Part shown: positions 37,939 through 47,584 of the stretch, piece by piece
Layout of the letters: each line of letters starts with the position of its first letter
Numbering within the stretch: the stretch's first letter is position 1
Assembly (NCBI RefSeq): GCF_002245895.1
Contig: NZ_NPJZ01000001.1
Location: forward strand, 3,136,501 to 3,200,500
Length of the DNA stretch: 64,000 bases
DNA from: Rhodococcus sp. OK302
GTDB lineage: Bacteria > Actinomycetota > Actinomycetes > Mycobacteriales > Mycobacteriaceae
Direction: 5' to 3'
Program-made: the position numbers and the translations under genes
The notes under the pieces: generated by a model
The model's input: only the letters and a program-made list of their open reading frames with translations
Database searches by the model: none
What the model was told of the DNA's origin: nothing

Positions 37939-40900
37939 ATGTTCTCCAAAGTGCTCGTCGCGAACCGTGGCGAAATTGCGATCCGCGCCTTCCGCGCTGC
38001 CTACGAACTAGGTGCCGGAACCGTCGCGGTGTTCCCGTACGAGGATCGGAACTCGATCCACCGTCTCAAGGCGGATGAGAGCTATCAGATCGGGGAGAAG
38101 GGGCACCCGGTTCGGGCGTACCTGTCGGTCGAGGAAATCGTGGCCGCGGCACAAAATGCCGGTGCAGACGCCATCTACCCCGGCTACGGATTTCTGTCCG
38201 AGAACCCCGACCTGTCGGCAGCCTGTGCGGAGGCGGGCATCAAGTTCGTCGGCCCCTCCTCGGAGATTCTGGAACTGACCGGAAACAAGGCCCGCGCCAT
38301 CGCTGCGGCGAAGGCGGCCGGCCTGCCGGTGCTCGCATCGTCCGAGCCTTCCTCCGACGTGGACGAACTGCTGGCTGCCGCCGAGAACATGACGTTCCCG
38401 ATCTTCGTGAAGGCTGTTGCCGGCGGCGGTGGCCGCGGTATGCGCCGCGTCGCGGAACGTTCCCAGCTCAAGGAATCCATCGAAGCCGCTGCGCGCGAAG
38501 CGGAGTCGGCGTTCGGTGATTCGACGATGTTCCTCGAGCAGGCGGTCATCGATCCGCGGCACATCGAAGTTCAGATCCTCGCGGACGAGCACGGCAACGT
38601 CATTCACCTCTTCGAGCGGGACTGCTCCTTGCAGCGTCGCCACCAGAAGGTGATCGAAATCGCGCCGGCGCCAAACCTTTCCGAGGAACTGCGGGCCAAG
38701 ATCTGCGCCGACGCCGTGGCGTTCGCGAAGCAGATCGGTTACACGTGCGCGGGCACCGTGGAGTTCCTGCTCGACAAGCGTGGCAATCACGTCTTCATCG
38801 AGATGAATCCGCGAATTCAGGTGGAGCACACGGTCACCGAAGAGGTCACCGATGTCGATCTCGTTCAGTCGCAGCTCAAGATCGCATCCGGTTCCACTCT
38901 CGAAGAGTTGGGTCTGACGCAGGACAAGATCAAGCTTCGGGGCGCAGCGCTTCAGTGCCGCATCACCACCGAGGATCCAGCCAACGGTTTCCGCCCGGAC
39001 ACCGGACGTATCACCGCGTACCGCACCCCGGGCGGCGCGGGCATCCGCCTGGACGGCGGCGCAACGTTGGGTGCCGAGGTCGGCGCCTACTTCGACTCGA
39101 TGCTGGTCAAGCTCACCTGCCGTGGCCGTGACCTCGAGGCTGCCATCGCACGCGCCCGGCGCGCGGTTACCGAATTCCGTATCCGCGGCGTCTCCACCAA
39201 CATCCCGTTCCTGCAGGCAGTTCTCGACGACGAGGACTTCCGCGCCGGCCGCGTCACCACCTCGTTCATCGAGGAACGCCCCCAGCTGCTGACACTGCGC
39301 AGCTCGGCGGACCGCGGTACCAAGATCCTCACGTACCTGGCTGACGTCACGGTCAACAAGCCTCACGGTGAGCGCCCGTCGGCGGTGTACCCGCAGGACA
39401 AACTGCCGGCAATCGATCTGTCGACGCCGCCGCCGGCCGGTAGCCGTCAGCGGCTGCTCGAACTCGGTCCCGAGGGTTTTGCAAAGGCCCTGCGCGCGCA
39501 GAAGGCCGTCGCTGTCACTGACACAACGTTCCGTGATGCGCACCAGTCGTTGCTGGCCACGCGCGTCCGCACCAGTGGTCTCCTCGGAGTTGCCGGTCAC
39601 GTTGCGCGCTTGACCCCGGAACTGCTGTCCATCGAAGCGTGGGGCGGTGCGACTTACGATGTGGGACTTCGCTTCCTGCACGAGGATCCGTGGTATCGCC
39701 TCGCCGCACTGCGCGAGGCAGTTCCCAATATCTGCCTCCAGATGCTCCTGCGTGGCCGAAACACGGTGGGCTACACGCCATATCCGGAGAAGGTCACTCG
39801 CGCATTCGTGCAGGAGGCCACCGATACCGGCATCGACATCTTCCGAATCTTCGACGCACTCAACAACGTCGACCAGATGCGACCGGCTATCGACGCGGTC
39901 CGCGAGACCGGAACTGCGGTCGCCGAGGTGGCGCTGAGCTACACCGGTGACCTGTCGGATCCGAACGAGACGCTGTACACGCTCGACTACTACCTCCGTC
40001 TCGCCGAGGAAATCGTCAACGCCGGTGCTCATGTTCTGGCCATCAAGGACATGGCAGGACTCCTGCGTGCGCCGGCGGCTACCAAGCTCGTGACTGCTCT
40101 GCGCAGCAACTTCGATCTTCCGGTGCACGTGCATACCCACGACACCCCCGGCGGGCAGTTGGCGACGTACTTCGCGGCCTGGCAAGCGGGTGCCGACGCC
40201 GTCGACGGTGCTTCGGCCGCGATGGCCGGTACCACCAGCCAGCCGGCGCTCTCGGCCATCGTGGCCGCTGCGGCGCATTCGGAGTTCGATACCGGCTTGA
40301 ACCTCAAGAACGTCTGCGACCTCGAGCCGTACTGGGAGGCGCTGCGAAAGGTGTACGCGCCGTTCGAGTCCGGGCTCCCGGCCCCGACCGGACGCGTCTA
40401 CACGCACGAGATCCCCGGCGGTCAGCTGTCCAACCTTCGCACTCAGGCTGTCGCTCTCGGACTGGGTGACCGGTTCGAGGAAGTCGAAGCCAAGTACGCC
40501 GATGCGGACCGCATGCTCGGCCATCTGGTGAAGGTCACGCCGTCGTCGAAGGTTGTCGGTGACCTTGCGCTGCACCTGGTCGGTGCCGGCGTTCCGTCCG
40601 AGGAGTTCGCTGCTGATCCGGCCAAGTTCGACATCCCCGATTCGGTGGTGGGCTTCCTGCGCGGAGAACTGGGCACGCCTCCCGGCGGCTGGCCGGAACC
40701 GTTCCGCAGTAAGGCGCTCGAAGGCCGTGGACCGGCCAAGGCCGAAGCGGCGCTCTCGCCGGAGGACGAGGCTCTGCTCGAAGGTTCGTCGAAGGATCGT
40801 CAGGCAACGTTGAATCGTCTCCTGTTCCCCGGTCCCACCAAGGAATTCCTGGAACATCGCGACAAGTACGGTGACACCTCGCGGCTTTCGGCTAACCAGT

Positions 40901-41343
40901 TCTTCTACGGACTGCGACGCAGCGAAGAGCATCGGGTGGAACTCGCACCGGGTGTGCAGTTGATCATCGGACTCGAAGCCATCTCCGAGCCTGACGAGCG
41001 CGGCTACCGCACCGTGATGTGCATCCTGAACGGGCAGTTGCGTCCGGTCTCGATTCGCGACCGCTCGATCGCCAGCGACGTTCCGGTGGCCGAGAAGGCC
41101 GACAAGAACAACCCCGGACATGTTGCCGCGCCGTTCGCGGGTGTTGTCACGCTCGCCGTCGCCGTCGGCCAGAAGATCGAGGCCGGCGATACCGTCGCCA
41201 CGATCGAGGCCATGAAGATGGAAGCGGCAATCACCTCGCCGCGCGCCGGCATCGTTTCCCGCATCGCGATCGGTGCTGTCCAGCAGGTTGAAGGCGGCGA
41301 CCTCCTGGTCGTCGTGTCGACAGGGGAGAGCGCAGCAGAGTGA
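37939..41343 (+). CDS. pyc: Pyruvate carboxylase
   Basis: Biotin enzyme that makes oxaloacetate from pyruvate and bicarbonate, refilling the citric-acid cycle. The 1134-residue single chain has all three parts: biotin carboxylase with ATP-grasp loop AVAGGGGRGMRRVAE near residue 160 and MNPRIQVEHTVTEEV near 292; carboxyltransferase with TDTTFRDAHQSLLATRVRT near 525 and the metal site HVHTHDTPGGQLA; and the C-terminal biotinyl domain with IEAMKMEAAITS near 1090. The message looks leaderless. Its stop overlaps the rsmD start (GTGA). Confidence 0.97.
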   Translation: MFSKVLVANRGEIAIRAFRAAYELGAGTVAVFPYEDRNSIHRLKADESYQIGEKGHPVRAYLSVEEIVAAAQNAGADAIYPGYGFLSENPDLSAACAEAGIKFVGPSSEILELTGNKARAIAAAKAAGLPVLASSEPSSDVDELLAAAENMTFPIFVKAVAGGGGRGMRRVAERSQLKESIEAAAREAESAFGDSTMFLEQAVIDPRHIEVQILADEHGNVIHLFERDCSLQRRHQKVIEIAPAPNLSEELRAKICADAVAFAKQIGYTCAGTVEFLLDKRGNHVFIEMNPRIQVEHTVTEEVTDVDLVQSQLKIASGSTLEELGLTQDKIKLRGAALQCRITTEDPANGFRPDTGRITAYRTPGGAGIRLDGGATLGAEVGAYFDSMLVKLTCRGRDLEAAIARARRAVTEFRIRGVSTNIPFLQAVLDDEDFRAGRVTTSFIEERPQLLTLRSSADRGTKILTYLADVTVNKPHGERPSAVYPQDKLPAIDLSTPPPAGSRQRLLELGPEGFAKALRAQKAVAVTDTTFRDAHQSLLATRVRTSGLLGVAGHVARLTPELLSIEAWGGATYDVGLRFLHEDPWYRLAALREAVPNICLQMLLRGRNTVGYTPYPEKVTRAFVQEATDTGIDIFRIFDALNNVDQMRPAIDAVRETGTAVAEVALSYTGDLSDPNETLYTLDYYLRLAEEIVNAGAHVLAIKDMAGLLRAPAATKLVTALRSNFDLPVHVHTHDTPGGQLATYFAAWQAGADAVDGASAAMAGTTSQPALSAIVAAAAHSEFDTGLNLKNVCDLEPYWEALRKVYAPFESGLPAPTGRVYTHEIPGGQLSNLRTQAVALGLGDRFEEVEAKYADADRMLGHLVKVTPSSKVVGDLALHLVGAGVPSEEFAADPAKFDIPDSVVGFLRGELGTPPGGWPEPFRSKALEGRGPAKAEAALSPEDEALLEGSSKDRQATLNRLLFPGPTKEFLEHRDKYGDTSRLSANQFFYGLRRSEEHRVELAPGVQLIIGLEAISEPDERGYRTVMCILNGQLRPVSIRDRSIASDVPVAEKADKNNPGHVAAPFAGVVTLAVAVGQKIEAGDTVATIEAMKMEAAITSPRAGIVSRIAIGAVQQVEGGDLLVVVSTGESAAE

Positions 41344-41906
41344 CACGCATTATCGCCGGACTCGCAGGCGGTCGCCGTCTGCGAGTCCCGCCGGTCGGCA
41401 CCCGGCCCACCTCGGACCGGGTTCGTGAGGCATTGTTCAGTGCACTCGAAGCGCGAATCGACCTTGACGGTTGCGCTGTTCTCGATCTGTTCGCCGGTTC
41501 GGGAGCCCTTGGCCTCGAAGCACTTTCGCGGGGAGCTGAGCATGTGATGCTCGTCGAGTCCGACGCAAAAGCTGCAGCTGTGATCAAGGACAACATGGCA
41601 ACGGTCTCCTTGACCGGAGCGGTTCTGCGGGCCGCTCCGGTCGCAGCGGTGGTCTCGGGGCCGAGTGCGCGGGAATACGACATCGTCATCGCCGACCCGC
41701 CGTACGCAATCACCGACGAGGCCGTCATCTCGATGCTCGAGAATCTTCGGAGCAACAAGTGGGTGGGGGAGGGGACGATAGTCGTGCTCGAACGCTCGTC
41801 CCGCTCACCCGAGACTGCGTGGCCGGAAGGCTTCGAGGCTGTCAAGGCCAAGAAGTACGGCGAAGCCCGGATCGAACTTGCAACCTGCTACGGTCTGGAC
41901 TCATGA
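41340..41906 (+). CDS. rsmD: 16S rRNA (guanine-N2)-methyltransferase RsmD
   Basis: Methylates G966 of 16S rRNA. The 188 residues show the SAM motif [20 protein letters not shown] near residue 48 and the catalytic VIADPPYAI near 116, after the RsmD start [18 protein letters not shown] 41340 overlaps the pyc stop; its own stop overlaps the coaD ATG (ATGA). The pyc-rsmD-coaD chain is therefore tightly coupled and matches the mycobacterial order. Confidence 0.95.
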   Translation: MTRIIAGLAGGRRLRVPPVGTRPTSDRVREALFSALEARIDLDGCAVLDLFAGSGALGLEALSRGAEHVMLVESDAKAAAVIKDNMATVSLTGAVLRAAPVAAVVSGPSAREYDIVIADPPYAITDEAVISMLENLRSNKWVGEGTIVVLERSSRSPETAWPEGFEAVKAKKYGEARIELATCYGLDS

Positions 41907-42397
41907 CTGGCGCCGTTTGCCCCGGATCCTTCGACCCCGTGACCAATGGTCACCTGGACGTAATCGGAAGAGTTGCTACGCAATTCGACGAGCTCGTCGT
42001 CACGGTGATGATCAACAAGAGCAAGCGTGGGATGTTCACCGTCGACGAGCGCATCGAGATGCTCGAAGACGCGACGAGCCATCTGCCCAACGTGCGTGTG
42101 AGTTCGTGGCACGGGCTTCTGGTCGACTACGCGAAGCAGGAAGGCCTCACCGCGATCGTCAAGGGCCTTCGCGGTGCCAACGACTTCGACTACGAACTGC
42201 AGATGGCTCAGATGAACCAGAAGCTCAGTGGCGTCGACACGCTCTTCGTTGCGACCAATCCCACGTACAGCTACCTCTCCAGCTCGCTGGTCAAGGAAGT
42301 CGCGACTTTCGGTGGCGATGTAGCCGACATGCTGCCCGCGAACGTACACACCCGGTTGCTCGCCCGTATCGCGGAACGTGCCGCCGAAAACAGCTGA
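41903..42397 (+). CDS. coaD: Phosphopantetheine adenylyltransferase
   Basis: Penultimate step of coenzyme A synthesis. The 164-residue protein has the nucleotidyltransferase motif [19 protein letters not shown] at the start (TNGH in place of HxGH), [19 protein letters not shown], and the [15 protein letters not shown] region near residue 128. ATG 41903 overlaps the rsmD stop by four bases. Confidence 0.96.
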   Translation: MTGAVCPGSFDPVTNGHLDVIGRVATQFDELVVTVMINKSKRGMFTVDERIEMLEDATSHLPNVRVSSWHGLLVDYAKQEGLTAIVKGLRGANDFDYELQMAQMNQKLSGVDTLFVATNPTYSYLSSSLVKEVATFGGDVADMLPANVHTRLLARIAERAAENS

Positions 42398-42528
42398 TCC
42401 CCGACACACCGCACCCGCACACACCTGGTGAGCCCATCTTCCGGCAAACTTGAAGAAGAACGGGCACAGGTTCATGTGAACCGGTGACGATGTGGGCCGA
42501 CAGTGGCCGGTAAAGATTGGGGTTGCTT

Positions 42529-43290
42529 GTGTACCGGGTATTCGAGGCGCTGGACGAACTGGTCGCGATTGTCGAAGAGGCGCGCGGTGTCCCCATGACT
42601 GCCGGGTGCGTCGTCCCCCGTGGCGACGTGCTCGAGCTGCTCGACGATGTTCGTGACGCTATTCCGAGTGAGCTCGACGACGCTCAAGACGTCCTCGATC
42701 ACCGTGACAAGTTGGTTTCGGACGCACGCTCCACTGCCGAAAAGACGGTCAGTAGCGCTAACTCCGAAGCAACATCGACGGTCGAAAATGCACGCGATGA
42801 CGCCGATCGGATCCTTTCCGACGCGAAGGCCCAAGCCGATCGGATGGTTTCCGAGGCGCGCGCGCACGCCGATCAGCTGGTCGCCGATGCCGAGGAAGAA
42901 GCCGAACGTACCGTCACCGACGGTCGACGCGAGTACGACGCTGTCACCGGGCGGGCACGCACCGAGTCCGAGCGCATGATCGACGCCGGCAAGGCGTCGT
43001 ACGACCGTTCTGTCGCCGAGGGAAGCGCCGAGCAGGCGCGACTGGTGTCGCAGACCGAGGTCGTCCAGAACGCGCATACGGAATCGGCTCGGGTGATCGA
43101 TACCGCGCATGCGGAGTCCGACCGAATGCGTTCCGAGTGCGATCTGTACGTCGATACCAAGCTTGCGGAATTCGAGGAGTTCTTGAGCGGGACGGTGAGG
43201 TCCGTCGGCCGGGGTCGTCAGCAATTGCGGACGGGTTCCGGTGTGCCGGATTACCTCGATGAGGAGCGGCGCCCCGAGCGTCGACGCTGA
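42529..43290 (+). CDS. sepIVA: DivIVA-like coiled-coil protein (SepIVA homologue)
   Basis: A 253-residue, highly charged coiled-coil protein. The conserved start is VYRVFEALDELVAIVEEARG, then VPMTAGCVVPRGDVLELLDD, followed by long heptads with Ala/Asp/Glu/Arg (ADRILSDAKAQADRMVSEAR) and a conserved end LYVDTKLAEFEEFLSGTVRS. It matches mycobacterial Rv2927c/SepIVA, an essential DivIVA-domain protein that acts in septation and polar growth. Start choice: GTG 42529 matches the mycobacterial N-terminus; TTG at 42517 or 42523 are possible. Monocistronic, ending at a hairpin. Confidence 0.88.
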   Translation: MYRVFEALDELVAIVEEARGVPMTAGCVVPRGDVLELLDDVRDAIPSELDDAQDVLDHRDKLVSDARSTAEKTVSSANSEATSTVENARDDADRILSDAKAQADRMVSEARAHADQLVADAEEEAERTVTDGRREYDAVTGRARTESERMIDAGKASYDRSVAEGSAEQARLVSQTEVVQNAHTESARVIDTAHAESDRMRSECDLYVDTKLAEFEEFLSGTVRSVGRGRQQLRTGSGVPDYLDEERRPERRR

Positions 43291-43300
43291 ATATCTTGTG

Positions 43301-43340
43301 AAGTAGAGGGGCTCATCCGTAAGGATGGGCCCCTCTACTT
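43301..43340 (+). terminator. Terminator after sepIVA
   Basis: AAGTAGAGGGGCTCATCC pairs almost fully with GGATGGGCCCCTCTACTT around GTAA. The T-tail is short. Confidence 0.82.
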
Positions 43341-43423
43341 CTATCCGGATTCGGTCTGGCCTGCATTCTCGGGTATTGTTGAGTGGTTGCCCATCCCAGT
43401 TTCAACAGTTAGGTGAGTTCTCT

Positions 43424-44035
43424 TTGTCGAAGTATCGCCGCAATTCATCGCATCAGTCTTCTGATGTGGGATTTTTGCTGGACACGGTCAAGCTTGGTCG
43501 GCGTCCAGGGTCGATGCGCACCGTCGAGAGAACTTTTCCTTCCCCGAGCCGCGTCGGCCTCGATCTGATCGCGATCGAAGTAGGTTCGGACATAGATCTC
43601 GACCTTCGCATGGAAGCGGTATCCGAGGGCGTTCTCGTCACCGGTACCGTGCACGCACCCACTGCGGGTGAGTGCTCGCGTTGTCTGGAGCCGTTCACGA
43701 GTGTTGTGGACGTCTACCTCACGGAGTTGTTCGTTTACCCGGACAGCACCACCGAGGAGACAACGGAGGAGGGTGAGGTTTACCGGGTCGAAGACGAAGA
43801 AGTCGATCTGGAACCGGTCATCGTCGATGCAGTAGGACTGGCGCTTCCGCTCCAGCCTTTGTGCAGTGACGATTGCCTGGGATTGTGCTCAGAATGTGGC
43901 ATTCGCCTGGCGATTGCGGAATCTGGGCATGGGCATGACATACTTGACCCTCGCTGGGCTGGTCTCGCGGCCAAATTTGGCGTGGAATCAAACACCAGTG
44001 AAAATCTTGTGATCACCGAAGCCGAGGAGAAGTAG
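43424..44035 (+). CDS. DUF177 (YceD) protein
   Basis: A 203-residue protein of the YceD/DUF177 family, linked in many bacteria to 23S rRNA/50S assembly and almost always found just before rpmF, as here (2 bases). Four cysteines in two groups are visible: [10 protein letters not shown] near residue 86 and [17 protein letters not shown] near 147. The frame is open upstream, but TTG 43424 has AGGTGA at 43411-43416 and gives [10 protein letters not shown]. Acidic linker [20 protein letters not shown] separates the halves. Confidence 0.88.
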   Translation: MSKYRRNSSHQSSDVGFLLDTVKLGRRPGSMRTVERTFPSPSRVGLDLIAIEVGSDIDLDLRMEAVSEGVLVTGTVHAPTAGECSRCLEPFTSVVDVYLTELFVYPDSTTEETTEEGEVYRVEDEEVDLEPVIVDAVGLALPLQPLCSDDCLGLCSECGIRLAIAESGHGHDILDPRWAGLAAKFGVESNTSENLVITEAEEK

Positions 44036-44037
44036 AA

Positions 44038-44220
44038 GTGGCTGTCCCCAAGCGCAAAATGTCGCGATCCAACACGCGGTCGCGTCGTAGCCAGTGGAAG
44101 ACCACTGCGCCCACCCTCGTTACCTGCCCCAACCGTGGCTGTGGCGAGAAGACCATGCCCCACATCGTGTGCCCGTCCTGTGGCACATACAAGGGCCGCC
44201 AGGTAACCGCTGCTGCGTAA
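44038..44220 (+). CDS. rpmF: Ribosomal protein L32, zinc-ribbon form
   Basis: A 60-residue large-subunit protein: [20 protein letters not shown] at the start, then [20 protein letters not shown] carrying the zinc-type cysteines (CX4C and CXXC). GTG 44038 lies inside the operon with a GGAG site in the end of the DUF177 gene. Downstream rnc starts after 19 bases. Confidence 0.96.
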   Translation: MAVPKRKMSRSNTRSRRSQWKTTAPTLVTCPNRGCGEKTMPHIVCPSCGTYKGRQVTAAA

Positions 44221-44235
44221 TTCTCCCCGGAGAAT
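44220..44235 (+). promoter_or_regulatory. Inverted repeat over the rnc ribosome site
   Basis: ATTCTCC-CC-GGAGAAT starts on the last base of the rpmF stop codon and contains the GGAG (44229-44232) used by rnc, 7 bases before its ATG. If folded, it would hide the site. Confidence 0.5.
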
Positions 44236-44239
44236 AACT

Positions 44240-45013
44240 ATGACAAGCGACAATAAAGTTTCAGCCGTTGGCGGCGAGGGCAATCACGACACGCTCCTCG
44301 CCGCTATCGGCGTCGAAATAGAGCCCGGTCTTCTGACCCTGGCTCTTACTCACCGCTCGTACGCGTACGAGAACGGTGGATTGCCCACGAACGAACGTCT
44401 CGAGTTTCTCGGGGATTCAGTTCTGGGGCTCACCGTCACGGAAAATCTTTACCTGACCCATCCAGACAAATCCGAGGGCGATCTCGCGAAAATTCGTGCG
44501 AGCGTGGTCAACATGCACGCACTCGCCGAGGTTGCTCGGACTCTGGGTGAGGGTGGGCTCGGAGCGCATCTGCTGCTAGGCAAGGGCGAAGAAATGACGG
44601 GTGGCCGTGACAAGCCATCCATCCTCGCCGACGGCATGGAATCCATTCTGGGTGCCATTCACCTGCAGTTCGGAATCGACACCGCGCGACGCGTGGTTCT
44701 CGATCTGTTCGATGACCTTCTGACTCGTGCTCCGCTTCTGGGTGCCGGTTTGGATTGGAAGACGAGCCTCCAGGAACTGACCGCTGAGCACGGCGCCGGT
44801 GTTCCCGTCTACGAGATCACCGCTACCGGACCCGATCACGACAAAGAATTCACGGCCACAGTCCTCATCAGTGGCAAGCCTTTGGGCGTGGGTGTCGGTC
44901 GTTCCAAGAAGGAAGCTGAGCAGAAGGCAGCCAGCACTGCGTGGAAAGCGATGTCGGAGAAAGCATCCGAAGAAGCTTCCGACGCGATTGTTGTCACCGA
45001 TCTTGCCGGCTGA
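44240..45013 (+). CDS. rnc: Ribonuclease III
   Basis: Cuts double-stranded RNA, including the 16S and 23S precursor stems. The 257 residues have the signature [20 protein letters not shown] near residue 51, the metal-binding [15 protein letters not shown] near 131 and a C-terminal dsRNA-binding domain ([38 protein letters not shown]). A Ser/Ala-rich end follows. Nine bases separate the stop from the mutM start. Confidence 0.96.
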   Translation: MTSDNKVSAVGGEGNHDTLLAAIGVEIEPGLLTLALTHRSYAYENGGLPTNERLEFLGDSVLGLTVTENLYLTHPDKSEGDLAKIRASVVNMHALAEVARTLGEGGLGAHLLLGKGEEMTGGRDKPSILADGMESILGAIHLQFGIDTARRVVLDLFDDLLTRAPLLGAGLDWKTSLQELTAEHGAGVPVYEITATGPDHDKEFTATVLISGKPLGVGVGRSKKEAEQKAASTAWKAMSEKASEEASDAIVVTDLAG

Positions 45014-45021
45014 GTTCCGCT

Positions 45022-45885
45022 TTGCCTGAACTTCCCGAAGTCGAAGTCGTTCGCCGCGGCCTGCAGTCTCATGCTGTGGGTGCGGCGATCGAGGCTGTCG
45101 AAGTTCTCCATCCCCGCGCTGTCCGCCGGCATGTTCTCGGATCCGAGGATCTGATCGGTCAGTTGACCGGGCAGACCATCGCTTCTGCCGAGCGCCGCGG
45201 AAAGTACCTGTGGCTGGTTCTGGAACCCGCTGGTGTCGGTGTAGTGGTCCATCTCGGAATGAGCGGCCAGATGCTGGTTCAGCCTCCGACTGTGGACTGG
45301 GAAAAGCACCTCCGTATCCGTCTGGCTCTGGATTCCGGGGCCGATCTTCGGTTTGTAGACCAGCGCACTTTCGGTGGCTGGTCGATCTCGCCGTTGGTGG
45401 AGGTCGACGGGACACTGCTGCCGGAATCGGTGGCACACATCGCCCGAGATCCCATGGACGCGGCGTTCGATCTCGAATCCGTCGTGACCGTCCTGCGCGG
45501 TAAGCACACCGAAATCAAGCGGGCGATACTCGACCAGACCGTGGTCTCCGGCATCGGCAATATCTATGCCGACGAATCCTTGTGGCGGGCACAGGTTCAC
45601 GGCAACAGAATTGCTGCGAACCTGACCAAGCCGAAATTACGTGAATTATTGACCGCGGCCCACAGTGTCATGGGTGAAGCGCTCGAGCAGGGCGGTACGT
45701 CCTTCGATGCGTTGTACGTCAACGTCAATGGCGAATCCGGCTATTTCGACAGGTCACTGTCGGCCTACGGCCAGGAAAATCTTCCCTGCCCGCGTTGTGG
45801 TGCTCCGATCAGGCGTGAGAAGTTCATGAACCGATCGTCGTTCAGTTGCCCGCGGTGCCAGCCGGCTCCCAGAACGAAGCGTTAG
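45022..45885 (+). CDS. mutM: Formamidopyrimidine-DNA glycosylase
   Basis: Removes oxidised guanine from DNA. The start must be TTG 45022, because the mature protein needs Pro-2 as nucleophile: [14 protein letters not shown]. The longer frame beginning at 44941 overlaps rnc and would bury that proline. The 287 residues also show the lysine/arginine loop and a zinc finger at the end ([30 protein letters not shown]). The rnc-mutM pair is the conserved arrangement in mycobacteria. Confidence 0.95.
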   Translation: MPELPEVEVVRRGLQSHAVGAAIEAVEVLHPRAVRRHVLGSEDLIGQLTGQTIASAERRGKYLWLVLEPAGVGVVVHLGMSGQMLVQPPTVDWEKHLRIRLALDSGADLRFVDQRTFGGWSISPLVEVDGTLLPESVAHIARDPMDAAFDLESVVTVLRGKHTEIKRAILDQTVVSGIGNIYADESLWRAQVHGNRIAANLTKPKLRELLTAAHSVMGEALEQGGTSFDALYVNVNGESGYFDRSLSAYGQENLPCPRCGAPIRREKFMNRSSFSCPRCQPAPRTKR

Positions 45886-45926
45886 GTCCGCGCACTTCTT
45901 TTTTGTCGGAGTGGCAAGATTGCGGC

Positions 45927-46367
45927 ATGGCTGAACAGAGCACTGACAAGACTGCATCCACTGAACTCTGGGTAGAGCGCACCGGAACCCGCCTGTATAC
46001 CGGCAAGAGTTCTCGCGGCGCCGAGGTGTTGATCGGCTCGGAATCCGTACCGGGAGTGTTCACGCCGGGTGAACTCCTCAAGATTGCACTGGCAGCCTGC
46101 TCGGGTATGAGTTCTGATTTCCCCATCTCGCGGCGTCTCGGTGACAACTACGACGCCACGATTCGGGTATCGGGAACCGCTGATCGGGAGAACGAGGTGT
46201 ACCCGCAACTGGACGAGGTTCTCGAACTCGATCTCAGCGAACTCGACGCGGACGCGCAGGAGCGATTGATCACGCTGATCGAACGTTCCGTCGAGAAAGT
46301 CTGCACCGTCGGTCGCACACTCAAGGCCGGTACCAAGGTCACGCTGACAATCGACACGGAGGCTTGA
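45927..46367 (+). CDS. OsmC-family peroxidase-like protein
   Basis: A 146-residue OsmC/Ohr-fold protein: ELWVERTGTRLYTGKSSRGA, TPGELLKIALAACSGMSSDF with one conserved cysteine near residue 55, and VEKVCTVGRTLKAGTKVTLT with the second near 126. OsmC proteins reduce organic hydroperoxides with a cysteine pair. ATG 45927 follows no clear ribosome site. The homologue Rv2923c sits at the same place. Its TGA overlaps the next ATG. Confidence 0.88.
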   Translation: MAEQSTDKTASTELWVERTGTRLYTGKSSRGAEVLIGSESVPGVFTPGELLKIALAACSGMSSDFPISRRLGDNYDATIRVSGTADRENEVYPQLDEVLELDLSELDADAQERLITLIERSVEKVCTVGRTLKAGTKVTLTIDTEA

Positions 46368-47284
46368 TGCTCCGCGCCGGCTGTGTCGTTGCTGCGCTGG
46401 CAGTGAGTTGCACTGTGGCAGTTGCAGGTCCGGCGGCTGCAGCAGCCGGGGACGGTTGTGGTCCGTGGACGTCGACGCTCGTCACTTCCGGCGCGGGGAT
46501 GCTCGAAAATTTGGAATTCGACGGCGCCGGGTCGATGGTGCTGTCGCAATCGGCGATCGTCGGCCAGGGTTCACTGCTGACGATGTCGCCGGACGGAAGT
46601 CGAAAGACTCTGGTGAACAACGTGAACGGGCCGGGTGGGCTGGTTGCGCAAGATGGTGCTGTGTATTTCACCACCGGAAACTCCACTGTGTCAGGCCTGT
46701 TCGGGATCGCGGATGGAAGTCTGGGACGGGTTGATACCTCGGATGCTTCGGTGACCACCGTCGCTGATTCTCTGGTGATGCCCAATGGCCTTGTTGCACT
46801 CGGTGGTGATCGTTTTCTGACTACGCGAACTCTCGCAGATCCCGGACTCACGGTGATCGGGCGTGACGGTCAGACGACGGTCGTGCGCCGAGACCTCGGG
46901 ACCGTCGACGGATTGGCACGTTCGGGCCGGAATGTCTTTGTCACAACAACGTTCGACCTCACGACAGCGATCCACATTCTCGACGCCGACGATCTGTTTG
47001 GGCCGGTGAGGACTATCACGCTTCCGGGCTTCGGGCCGGCCAACATGGCTGACGATCTCACAGTCGGTCCGGATGGGGCGTTGTACGTGGCGTTCAATGC
47101 CGGTGGCAAGGTTGTGCGAGTGGATCCGGAGTGGGGAACGTCGTGTGACATCGCTTCCGGTCTGCCGTTGACGTCGGCCGTGAAGTTCGGTGCGGGACCG
47201 GGCTGGGATCCGAATGCTCTGTACACCACCAGTTTTCTGGGTGACGTGCACCGCCTTGATCGGGTGAGTGGTGGTCCGTCATGA
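46367..47284 (+). CDS. Secreted SMP-30/beta-propeller-like protein
   Basis: A 305-residue protein with a clear signal peptide (residues 1-28, [20 protein letters not shown] then PAAAAAG). The mature part has repeats of the propeller type: [74 protein letters not shown] and [18 protein letters not shown]. Such folds include gluconolactonases and strictosidine-synthase-like proteins; no catalytic set is certain. It is coupled to osmC (TGATG) and acyP (ATGA), which is odd for an exported protein. Not part of the mycobacterial order that I recall. Confidence 0.75.
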   Translation: MLRAGCVVAALAVSCTVAVAGPAAAAAGDGCGPWTSTLVTSGAGMLENLEFDGAGSMVLSQSAIVGQGSLLTMSPDGSRKTLVNNVNGPGGLVAQDGAVYFTTGNSTVSGLFGIADGSLGRVDTSDASVTTVADSLVMPNGLVALGGDRFLTTRTLADPGLTVIGRDGQTTVVRRDLGTVDGLARSGRNVFVTTTFDLTTAIHILDADDLFGPVRTITLPGFGPANMADDLTVGPDGALYVAFNAGGKVVRVDPEWGTSCDIASGLPLTSAVKFGAGPGWDPNALYTTSFLGDVHRLDRVSGGPS

Positions 47285-47559
47285 CTGATCCGGTGCGGTT
47301 GACCGCGTGGGTACACGGATTTGTTCAGGGCGTCGGGTTCCGCTGGTGGACCCGCGCTCGTGCCTTGGAGTTGGGTTTGGTCGGATACGCGTCGAATCAA
47401 CGGGACGGCCGCGTTCTCGTTGTCGCCGAAGGTGATCGAGAGTCCGCGCAAATGCTGCTCACGCTTCTGCGTTCGGGGACCACTCCGGGAACCGTTGACC
47501 TGGTGGTAGAGAGTTGGGACACAACGCGCGGAGACCTGTCCGGGTTCGTCGAACGCTGA
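47281..47559 (+). CDS. acyP: Acylphosphatase
   Basis: A 92-residue enzyme that hydrolyses acyl phosphates. The signature [20 protein letters not shown] has the catalytic arginine (GFR), and [20 protein letters not shown] has the catalytic asparagine. ATG 47281 overlaps the preceding gene's stop. smc starts 25 bases later. Confidence 0.94.
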   Translation: MTDPVRLTAWVHGFVQGVGFRWWTRARALELGLVGYASNQRDGRVLVVAEGDRESAQMLLTLLRSGTTPGTVDLVVESWDTTRGDLSGFVER

Positions 47560-47571
47560 CTCCGAGGACGG

Positions 47572-47577
47572 TAAAGT
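47572..47577 (+). promoter_or_regulatory. -10 element for leaderless smc
   Basis: TAAAGT ends 7 bases before the ATG at 47585, with no ribosome site. Confidence 0.5.
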
Positions 47578-47584
47578 TTCACCC

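Noticed and set aside
38008..41346. An 1112-codon open frame antisense to pyc, and similar long antisense frames under ilvB, serA, smc, glnD and ffh
   Set aside because: High G+C third positions leave the opposite frame open. The translated products are Arg/Asp/Val-rich and show no motif, and the forward genes have clear family motifs.
44941..45021. Extended N-terminus of MutM
   Set aside because: It overlaps rnc in another frame and would bury the catalytic proline that must follow the initiator residue.
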